From: an uncultured bacterium
Lineage (GTDB): Bacteria > Verrucomicrobiota > Kiritimatiellia > RFP12 > UBA1067
Assembly (NCBI GenBank): GCA_902773475.1
Contig: CACYEO010000108.1
Coordinates: forward strand, 1-10,680
DNA: 10,680 nucleotides
Reading direction: 5' to 3'
The number at the start of each line of letters is the position of its first letter. Within the stretch, counting starts at the first letter, position 1. The notes below the pieces were generated by a model, which was not told the DNA's origin, did no database searches, and was given only the letters and a program-made list of their open reading frames with translations. A program made the position numbers and the translations under genes. Shown here in pieces: positions 5,976-10,680 of this stretch.

Positions 5976-6451
5976 ATGCTTTGCGGTTCGAAAGCGTGGG
6001 TGTGCGCAATGGCGATCGCCAGCGCGTCCGCGGCGTCGTCCTGCGGAAGGAGCGGCAGGTTCACAAGCGTCCTGACCATGCGCTGCACCTGGCTCTTTTC
6101 GGCGAGACCGTTTCCGCAGACGGCGGATTTCACGCGGCGCGGTTCGTATTCGAACACCGGAATCCCGGCCGCGGCCGCCGCGGCTATCACGGCCCCGCGC
6201 GCCTCGCCGAGAACGAGCATCGTGCGCGCGTTTTTCGCGTAGATCACTTTTTCCACCGCGACGGCCTGCGGCGAATGCACGGACAGAAGTTCCGAAATCC
6301 GCCTGTATATCGCTGCGAGGCATCCGGAAAGCGGAACGGCCGGCTGGTTGACGATTGTGCCGTAGTCGAGCGCGTCGAGCGACGAGCCGCGCGCTTCGAG
6401 AACTCCGTAGCCTGTGGAACGGAGCGATGTGTCCACGCCGAGTATTGTCAA
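5972..6451 (-). CDS. ruvC: Holliday junction resolvase RuvC
   Basis: A 159-residue crossover junction endonuclease that cuts Holliday junctions with RuvAB during recombination and repair. It has the complete acidic active site of the family: D7 in ILGVDTSLRSTGYG, E67 in VAVEKVIYAKNARTMLVLGEARG, and the C-terminal pair in PQDDAADALAIAIAH (D139 and D142). The length is slightly under the usual 160-180. No ATG fits: the start is TTG at 6449-6451, which puts the catalytic Asp at position 7 as in E. coli, with TGAGG about 5 bases ahead. It starts 8 bp after the NahK-like gene stop, so it is probably coupled to that gene. The usual neighbours ruvA, ruvB and yebC are not in the window. Confidence 0.95.
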   Translation of the reverse strand: MTILGVDTSLRSTGYGVLEARGSSLDALDYGTIVNQPAVPLSGCLAAIYRRISELLSVHSPQAVAVEKVIYAKNARTMLVLGEARGAVIAAAAAAGIPVFEYEPRRVKSAVCGNGLAEKSQVQRMVRTLVNLPLLPQDDAADALAIAIAHTHAFEPQSI

Positions 6452-6459
6452 TGCGCGCC

Positions 6460-7566
6460 TCAGAGCGAGTCGATGAGCGAACGGATCGAACGTTCGCGCG
6501 CCTCGATGGATTCGCAGAGCCTGAACTGCACGCGCGCGCGCGCCAGGTTCTGTTCCGGGCTGCGGGTTTTGAAATACACGTCGCCGGCCAGATAGTCCTG
6601 GAAGAACCTCAAGCCGAGTTCGAACGGCAGCAGGCGTATCGCATCGTACAGATACGCCCGGTCGGCGTCCGTAAGGAAGTCCGACGCCTCCGCCATGTAT
6701 CCTTTGCAGAACGCTAGGCAGAGATCTTCGTCGAAGCGGACTTTGGCGAGATTCTGCTCTTCTTCGCCCGCGGGGTTGCAGATCGAGCGCAGCGCATCGC
6801 CGAAGTCTATGTGCACCAGCCCGGCCGACACGGTGTCGAGGTCGATCATCGCCGTGCCCTTGGCGGTGAATTCGTCGATCATGATGTTGTTCACCTTGGG
6901 GTCGCCGTGGACCATGCGGCGCCGCAGCTCTCCGCGATCGACCGCGTCCTGGAACACCGTGGCGAGCCGCCTGCGGTTTTCCACGAAACGCGCGCATCTG
7001 CGCGCCTCCATGGATGCGTCGAGCTTGGCCGCGGCTTTGGGTTCGGCGAGCGTTGCGTCGTACGCGGCCAGGTATCCTGGCGTCACATGGAACCCCGGAA
7101 GCGGATCCTGTACCGATGTAGGGTCGAAATCCGCCACAAGGTGGTGGAAGTGCCCCAGCACCGCGCCGCACTCCATCGCGTGTTCGGCGTTCTGCGCCCT
7201 GTCGTAGGCGCGGGCGGACGGTATGAGCGTGATTACGCGCCAGTATGCGCCGTCGTCCGTCTGCACGCAGTCCCGTCCGTCGCGCGTCTGCACTATGCGC
7301 GGCATCTGCCACACGCGGTCTGCCGTATCCAGCTCTTTTTCGAGCTTCGCGTGGCAGTGCGCAGTGATTTTGTGCATGTTCGACATTATGGCGGCCGGAG
7401 TGGGGAACACTTTGCCGTTTATGCGCTGCAGCACAAGCTGCGTTTCCGTAAAGGTGTTTCTGAAGACGGCGAGATACGTGTCGTTCACGTTGCCGTTGCC
7501 GAGCGGCTGAAGCGTGACGAGCCGCCCTTCGACGGCGAATTCTTGCAGAAGCAGTGGCAGTTCCAT
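6460..7566 (-). CDS. APH-family kinase resembling N-acetylhexosamine 1-kinase (NahK)
   Basis: A 368-residue protein of the aminoglycoside phosphotransferase/choline kinase fold. The Brenner motif is VHGDPKVNNIMID (219-231, catalytic D222), followed by the metal-binding AMIDLDTVSAGLVHIDFGDALRS (239-261, D242). The N-lobe has the nucleotide loop PLGNGNVNDTY (21-31) and LVLQRINGKVFPTPAAIMSNM (44-64). The tail, RFFQDYLAGDVYFKTRSPEQNLARARVQ (320-347), closely follows the C-terminal pattern I recall for bifidobacterial NahK, as does the overall length. NahK phosphorylates GlcNAc/GalNAc at C1. Substrate here is inferred; another sugar or small alcohol is possible. ATG at 7564-7566 has GAAGGAG about 7 bases upstream. 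It sits between a SurA-like gene (12-bp gap) and ruvC (8-bp gap), with no lacto-N-biose phosphorylase nearby. Confidence 0.8.
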   Translation of the reverse strand: MELPLLLQEFAVEGRLVTLQPLGNGNVNDTYLAVFRNTFTETQLVLQRINGKVFPTPAAIMSNMHKITAHCHAKLEKELDTADRVWQMPRIVQTRDGRDCVQTDDGAYWRVITLIPSARAYDRAQNAEHAMECGAVLGHFHHLVADFDPTSVQDPLPGFHVTPGYLAAYDATLAEPKAAAKLDASMEARRCARFVENRRRLATVFQDAVDRGELRRRMVHGDPKVNNIMIDEFTAKGTAMIDLDTVSAGLVHIDFGDALRSICNPAGEEEQNLAKVRFDEDLCLAFCKGYMAEASDFLTDADRAYLYDAIRLLPFELGLRFFQDYLAGDVYFKTRSPEQNLARARVQFRLCESIEARERSIRSLIDSL

Positions 7567-7578
7567 CGTTTTACTCCT

Positions 7579-8289
7579 TCACTTCTTTTTTCTTTCTTCC
7601 CGGCTTTTCTTTTGCAGACGCTCCGGCGGCTGCGGTTTGTCAATGTCGGCTTTTGCCGCAAGTTTCGCGTAGTAGGCCCGGAACGCGTTGGGGAATTTTC
7701 TTTTGCGGACGGCGTTTTCCGCGTCCCGTTCCGTGAATCCCGCGGCGCGCACCGCGCCTCCCCGCGCGCGCGGTCTGCGCGCGGCTTCCAGTTCCGATGC
7801 GATTTCGTCGCGGGAGATCTTGATCGCCGGCGCGACTTCTTTGGCGAGAAGCTTGTCTATCGCTATCGCTTCGGCGATATCCTTCATCTCTCTTTCGCGC
7901 CCCAGCGGGGACGTTTCTATGAAAGTCTCCGCCGTTATGCCGCGTTTTTTGCGCAGAATCTTGTCCATCTTCCCTATCCGCGCGCTGATTTCGCTGTCGA
8001 CCGCGCCGAATCCCTGGCGCGCCGCTTCGTCCGCGAGGATGCGGGTCGCAATCCAGAGGTCTGCCGCTTGGACGCGGTAGTAGGCGCGCGTTTCCTCCAG
8101 CATCTCCGGCGGGAATGTCAAGTGTTCCGTCCTGCGGGCCTTCTCGATCAAGACGTCCGCGCGCGCGTCCGCTTCGGCGCGCGAAAGCGTGTTCGTGCCC
8201 ACGCGCGCGACGGGGGCGTCTTGCGCGGCCGCCGCGCGGCAGCAGGCGGCGAATGCGGCCAGCGCCGCGATCGCGGTGCGCGCGGTCAA
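7579..8289 (-). CDS. Secreted SurA/PpiC-like chaperone lacking the parvulin domain (second of a pair)
   Basis: A 236-residue protein with an N-terminal signal peptide (TARTAIAALAAFAACCRAAAA, probable cleavage near residue 22). VARVGTNTLSRAEADARADVL (27-47) then resembles the start of the SurA N-terminal domain. A helical region follows (ADLWIATRILADEAARQGF... 76-94; EAIAIDKLLAKEVAPAIKISRDEI 140-163). At the point where parvulin-type isomerases begin their catalytic domain, this protein goes straight to a short basic segment and a closing helix NAFRAYYAKLAAKADIDKP (201-219), so no isomerase domain is present. The tail is very basic (LQKKSREERKKK). The start is inferred as TTG (8287-8289), which overlaps the upstream stop as TTGA and gives a clean signal peptide. 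Likely a periplasmic folding helper. Paralogous to the next gene upstream. Confidence 0.7.
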   Translation of the reverse strand: MTARTAIAALAAFAACCRAAAAQDAPVARVGTNTLSRAEADARADVLIEKARRTEHLTFPPEMLEETRAYYRVQAADLWIATRILADEAARQGFGAVDSEISARIGKMDKILRKKRGITAETFIETSPLGREREMKDIAEAIAIDKLLAKEVAPAIKISRDEIASELEAARRPRARGGAVRAAGFTERDAENAVRKRKFPNAFRAYYAKLAAKADIDKPQPPERLQKKSREERKKK

Positions 8290-9014
8290 GGCGAAATCCC
8301 CCCGAATTGCGCCGGCGGCTCCGCCGGCGCGAGTTCCGCAGGGTACACCGACGTGGACTTGAGCAGTTTCAGGTAGAAAGCGCGCAGCGCGATCAGATAG
8401 CGCTCGCGGCGGATCTCCGTTTCGATCTCCCTGCGGTCCGGCACGGCCCCGCCGGCAGCGCGCATTTTGCGCAGTTGTTCGATTTCGGCCTCCGAAGGCG
8501 GCGCGATTTTGCTTTCGACCTCCTCGCGCAGGAGCATGTGTATCAGAACGTCTTCGCGGAATCTTTCGCGCATTTCGTTTTCCGGCAGCGTTCCGCATTT
8601 GAAATATTCATCTGCGGAAGCCTGTTTCCCAAGACGGCGCAGGGCCTGCTCGAGGCCGTCTTTCGCGCGCTTTTCGTCCGCCGGCGACGCCTTGTATCCG
8701 CAACGTACGGCTTCGTCCAGAAGCACCATGCGGAAAATCCACAGCCGCGCCGTCTCTTCGCGGTACTTTTCGAACACCTCCGGGGAATGGACGTCCTTCG
8801 GCTGGATGATTCCGCGCACAACGGCGTTGGACATCCTGGACAGCGCGAGCCTGTCGAGTTCCGCGCGCGAGAGTTCGTGGCTCCCCGCCGCCACGTACGG
8901 CCGCCCCGGCCTGATCTTGAACCACACGACCGCCGCCGTCGCAAGCAGCAGCACTCCCGCGGCCGCCAGGACGAGCGTGGCCTTCGCTCCGCTTGAAGAT
9001 GTTTTTCCGCCCAC
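8286..9014 (-). CDS. Membrane-anchored SurA/PpiC-like protein lacking the parvulin domain (first of a pair)
   Basis: A 242-residue protein with one membrane anchor (TLVLAAAGVLLLATAAVVWF, 13-32) and an extracytoplasmic helical region. YVAAGSHELSRAELDRLALSRM (40-61) aligns with the SurA-like start of its downstream neighbour. ARLWIFRMVLLDEAVRCGYKAS pairs with ADLWIATRILADEAARQGFGAV there, and DVLIHMLLREEVESKIAPPSEAEIEQL pairs with IAIDKLLAKEVAPAIKISRDEIASEL. The end, YLIALRAFYLKLLKSTSVYP, pairs with FPNAFRAYYAKLAAKADIDKP. As in that protein, no parvulin domain lies between. The start codon is GTG (9012-9014), preceded by GGAGGAGGGG. It lies 21 bp after the DJ-1 gene. One paralog is tethered and the other secreted, which suggests a two-part envelope chaperone; this is inference. 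Confidence 0.7.
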   Translation of the reverse strand: MGGKTSSSGAKATLVLAAAGVLLLATAAVVWFKIRPGRPYVAAGSHELSRAELDRLALSRMSNAVVRGIIQPKDVHSPEVFEKYREETARLWIFRMVLLDEAVRCGYKASPADEKRAKDGLEQALRRLGKQASADEYFKCGTLPENEMRERFREDVLIHMLLREEVESKIAPPSEAEIEQLRKMRAAGGAVPDRREIETEIRRERYLIALRAFYLKLLKSTSVYPAELAPAEPPAQFGGISP

Positions 9015-9035
9015 GGCCGCTCCCCTCCTCCGCCG

Positions 9036-9584
9036 TCAGACGGCGAGCATCCCTTCGGCGACTTTTCGCGCGGCTTCGGCGGAAACGGCGCGGCTGAGGA
9101 TTTCAAATCCGAAGTCGAACGCCGCGCCCGGCCCTCTCGCCGTGATGATGCGCCCGTCCACGACCGTCGCCGCGTCTTCCGCAGGCCGCCCCACGAGGCT
9201 TTCCACGCCCGGGTAGCACGTGTAGCGCGCATCGCCCAGCACGCCCGCCGCGGCGAGGACCGACGGCGCGGCGCATATCGCGCAAATCCAGCGGCCCGCT
9301 TCCTTCTGCCTGCGCAGGAGCGCGGCGACTTCCGCGCTCGCGCGCAGATTTTCCGTGCCTTTTCCGCCGCCGGGGAGTATAATAGCGTCGTAGTCGTTCT
9401 GCGCGAAAGCGGACAGCGGGCCGTCTGCGGCCACGGCAAGCCCGTGCGCCGACACCGGCGCCCCGCGCGACGGGTCGAGAGACGCGACGTCCACGCGCAC
9501 GCCGCCGCGGCGCAGAATGTCTATCGGTGCGACGGCTTCGACGTCTTCGAAGCCGTCTGCGAGTATGACAAGTGCTTTGAACAT
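9036..9584 (-). CDS. DJ-1/PfpI (YajL-like) family protein
   Basis: A 182-residue protein of the DJ-1 superfamily, close to bacterial YajL and human DJ-1 in length and order. It starts MFKALVILADGFEDVEAVAPIDILRRGG, with E16 in the place of the conserved Glu that hydrogen-bonds the nucleophile. The phosphate-like loop IILPGGGKGTENLR (68-81) and the nucleophile elbow ICAICAAPSVLAAAG (100-114, reactive C104) follow. The position of DJ-1's His126 is Tyr or Cys here (TCYPGVE), as in several bacterial members. Roles described for the family are oxidative stress protection, chaperone activity and a disputed glyoxalase/deglycase activity. No ribosome binding site precedes the ATG; a TATACT six bases upstream suggests a leaderless message. 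It is the first gene of the minus-strand run to ruvC and starts 17 bp from the divergent rescue-factor gene. Confidence 0.9.
   Translation of the reverse strand: MFKALVILADGFEDVEAVAPIDILRRGGVRVDVASLDPSRGAPVSAHGLAVAADGPLSAFAQNDYDAIILPGGGKGTENLRASAEVAALLRRQKEAGRWICAICAAPSVLAAAGVLGDARYTCYPGVESLVGRPAEDAATVVDGRIITARGPGAAFDFGFEILSRAVSAEAARKVAEGMLAV
9531..9557. repeat. Inverted repeat with perfect 11-bp arms inside the 5' end of the DJ-1 gene
   Basis: GACGGCTTCGA (9531-9541) is the exact reverse complement of TCGAAGCCGTC (9547-9557), with a 5-base loop. It encodes the DJ-1 residues DGFEDVEAV, so the symmetry may come from repeated Glu-Asp-Val codons. It lies about 45-70 bases upstream of the rescue-factor ATG, where that gene's promoter or operator would be. 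Confidence 0.4.
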
Positions 9585-9592
9585 GGGCGGAG
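9585..9592 (+). promoter_or_regulatory. Ribosome binding site of the GGQ rescue-factor gene
   Basis: GGGCGGAG ends 9 bases before the ATG at 9602 and is the only purine-rich element ahead of it. It fills nearly all of the 17-bp divergent gap and overlaps the predicted -10 of the DJ-1 promoter, so the plus-strand promoter must lie inside the DJ-1 coding region. Confidence 0.5.
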
Positions 9593-9599
9593 TATATCA
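9591..9599 (-). promoter_or_regulatory. Predicted extended -10 for a leaderless DJ-1 transcript
   Basis: On the minus strand TGA-TATACT occupies 9599 down to 9591, then six bases, then the DJ-1 ATG at 9584. Transcription would start at or next to the A of the ATG. No good -35 is seen at 17 bases (GGTGTC). The missing ribosome binding site ahead of this ATG fits a leaderless message. Confidence 0.4.
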
Positions 9600-9601
9600 A
9601 A

Positions 9602-10000
9602 ATGATAGCGGACGACACCATAGCCAAAATCAAAGAGACGATGGCGCGCGCGGGCGTGGCCGAGTGCGACCTTGAAGAGACGTTCATTCTCGGCGGCGGC
9701 CCCGGCGGGCAGAAAACCAACAAAACCTCGAACAACGTGCGGCTCGTGCACCTGCCTACCGGCAGATCCGTCCGGTGCGGGGAGACGCGCTCGCGCGAAA
9801 CGAACCGCTGGCTGGCGCGCCGCGCGCTCGCCGAGGAGATTCTCGAAGAGGAGCGCGGCGAGAAGTCCGCCGCGCGGCAGGAGCGCGAAAAGATACGCCG
9901 CCAGAAGCGGCGGCGCTCGAGAAAGCAGAAGGCTAGAATGCTCGCCGACAAGCGCGCCCGTTCTGAGAAGAAGGAGAATCGCCGCCGCGTGGAGCTGTGA
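9602..10000 (+). CDS. GGQ-motif peptidyl-tRNA hydrolase, ribosome rescue factor (mtRF-R/C12orf65-like)
   Basis: A 132-residue class I release-factor domain protein without codon-recognition domains. Such proteins release the nascent chain from stalled ribosomes by hydrolysing peptidyl-tRNA. The catalytic loop is LGGGPGGQKTNKTSNNVRL (30-48), with G35-G36-Q37. The strand ECDLEETFI (21-29) before it, and LPTGRSVRCGETRSRETNRWLARRALAEEI after it (51-80), match the C12orf65/mtRF-R pattern (e..fv.G.GPGGQ.tNKt.n.V.l.H.P.G..v.c..tRs...N...Ar..L) better than E. coli ArfB. From about residue 85 the tail is almost all Arg, Lys and Glu, as in rescue factors whose tail enters the empty mRNA channel. ATG at 9602 follows GGGCGGAG. 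It is the only complete, recognisable plus-strand gene. Its last 68 bases overlap the 3' end of mtaB on the other strand. Confidence 0.9.
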   Translation: MIADDTIAKIKETMARAGVAECDLEETFILGGGPGGQKTNKTSNNVRLVHLPTGRSVRCGETRSRETNRWLARRALAEEILEEERGEKSAARQEREKIRRQKRRRSRKQKARMLADKRARSEKKENRRRVEL

Positions 10001-10680
10001 CCGCTTCGCGCGCCGAAAGAACCGCGCCTTTCGCGCCTGCTATTTTTACGCGCACGAGCGCCCGGCGCGGCGCCGCGCAGTCTTCTATTTCGCACTCGAT
10101 CCCGCCGTCCGTCAGTCCGCGCGCCGGCATTCCGGCGCGCGACGGCGTTTCCACGCAGACCGCGTCTTCCGTTCCGGCCGCGCCGCGCGCGAACGCTTCG
10201 CGCATTCCATCCCCCAGCTTCTGCAGCTGCGCCGCGCGCGCTTTGCGCGTTTCCGGCGGAACCTGCGGCTTCATGGCGGCGGCCGGGGTGCCTTCGCGTT
10301 CGGAATACGGGAATACATGCAGTTTCGCGAAACCGCTTTCGCGCAGGAATTCCGCGGTCTCGGCGAATTCCGCCGCAGTCTCGCCCGGGAACCCGGCGAT
10401 GACGTCCGCGCCGAGCGCGATTCCCGGAAAAAGCTTGCGCGCGCGGGCGACGAGCTCGCGCAGCGCGTCCGGCGTGTACGTCCTGCCCATGCGTTTCAGG
10501 ACGGCGGCCGACGCGGACTGCACGGGAATGTGCAGGAAACGGCAGATTCCCGGGTTCCTTTCCATGGCGGAAAGGACGGCTCCGTCGCATATTCCGGGCT
10601 CCAGCGATCCAATGCGTATGCGGTGGCCCGGGCTTTCAATGCGGGCGAGCCGTTCAAGGAGCTCCGCAAGTCCGGCGCCG
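9933..10680 (-). CDS. mtaB: tRNA t6A37 methylthiotransferase MtaB, C-terminal part (5' end outside window)
   Basis: The frame is open from the right edge to a TAG at 9933-9935, giving about 248 codons. MtaB is a radical SAM enzyme with two iron-sulfur clusters that turns t6A into ms2t6A at position 37 of tRNAs reading ANN codons. The visible part holds the second half of the radical SAM barrel: HRIRIGSLEPG, then RFLHIPVQSASAAVLKRMGRTYTPDALRELV, ALGADVIAGFPGETAAEFAET and KLHVFPYSEREGTPAAAM, all close to MtaB rather than MiaB or RimO. A TRAM-like substrate-binding end follows (AVCVETPSRAG...ALVRVKIAGAKGAVLSARE). The CxxxCxxC cluster motif and the N-terminal domain lie outside. The last residues (about 20, GDSPSSQNGRACRRAF and before) come from DNA that also encodes the rescue factor on the opposite strand; they look unlike a conserved end. 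Confidence 0.92.
   Translation of the reverse strand, partial: GAGLAELLERLARIESPGHRIRIGSLEPGICDGAVLSAMERNPGICRFLHIPVQSASAAVLKRMGRTYTPDALRELVARARKLFPGIALGADVIAGFPGETAAEFAETAEFLRESGFAKLHVFPYSEREGTPAAAMKPQVPPETRKARAAQLQKLGDGMREAFARGAAGTEDAVCVETPSRAGMPARGLTDGGIECEIEDCAAPRRALVRVKIAGAKGAVLSAREAVTAPRGGDSPSSQNGRACRRAF

Noticed and set aside
6531..6543. Thirteen-base alternating CG run, a possible Z-DNA site
   Set aside because: It falls inside the Ala-Arg-Ala-Arg codons of the NahK-like gene and is expected in this GC-rich coding sequence.
5972..7312. Upstream extension of ruvC to a 446-codon frame
   Set aside because: The added part overlaps the NahK-like gene and is low-complexity Arg-rich sequence; the TTG start at 6451 gives the normal RuvC N-terminus.
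6811..8376. Long plus-strand open frame (521 codons) opposite the NahK-like kinase and a SurA-like gene
   Set aside because: The minus-strand genes have recognisable motifs, good ribosome binding sites and tight coupling; the plus frame shows only His/Arg/Val-rich mirror sequence.
7579..8598. Upstream extension of the second SurA-like gene to an ATG near 8598
   Set aside because: The extension lies wholly inside the first SurA-like gene in another frame. The TTG at 8287-8289 gives a TTGA overlap and a clean signal peptide.

Overview
The window is GC-rich bacterial DNA, densely packed with genes. Nearly everything is on the minus strand, with short gaps and repeated 4-base start/stop overlaps (ATGA or TTGA). 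Gene content and divergence (an orphan CesT-type secretion chaperone, a bacterial mtRF-R/C12orf65-like GGQ protein, a NahK-like kinase beside ruvC, parvulin-less SurA-like proteins) suggest a Gram-negative bacterium, perhaps of the PVC group (Kiritimatiellota, Lentisphaerota or Verrucomicrobiota). That placement is inference only. No tRNA, rRNA, CRISPR array or intact insertion sequence was seen.

Layout, left to right. Positions 1-222 are an AT-rich island (22 G+C in the 60 bases 61-120) with the end of a possible plus-strand gene, a 54-codon ORF, and a near-perfect 61-bp palindrome. Positions 255-698 (minus) encode a CesT/Tir-type type III secretion chaperone with its own predicted promoter and a leader of about 135 nt. 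Positions 875-5916 (minus) form one transcription unit that starts with serS, then an anchored Pro/Ala-rich protein, a multi-pass membrane protein, a class I methyltransferase, a GT4 glycosyltransferase and a GT2 glycosyltransferase. The last three are tightly coupled and probably build or decorate a surface glycan. Positions 5972-9584 (minus) run DJ-1/PfpI protein, two paralogous SurA-like proteins without a parvulin domain, a NahK-like sugar kinase, and ruvC. Positions 9602-10000 (plus) carry the only complete plus-strand gene that is clearly real, a GGQ-motif ribosome-rescue factor. Its start is only 17 bp from the divergent DJ-1 start, and its 3' end overlaps, tail to tail, the 3' end of mtaB, which runs off the right edge.

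The window mixes housekeeping (serS, ruvC, mtaB, ribosome rescue) with accessory envelope functions (glycan modification, periplasmic chaperones, a secretion chaperone). Three predicted promoters (upstream of the CesT gene, serS and the DJ-1 gene) all have an extended -10 of the form TGn followed by TATACT or TAAAAT. No single undescribed system is proven here. The best leads are the parvulin-less SurA-like pair, the orphan CesT chaperone beside a palindrome-bearing AT-rich island, and the very compact divergent DJ-1/rescue-factor junction.
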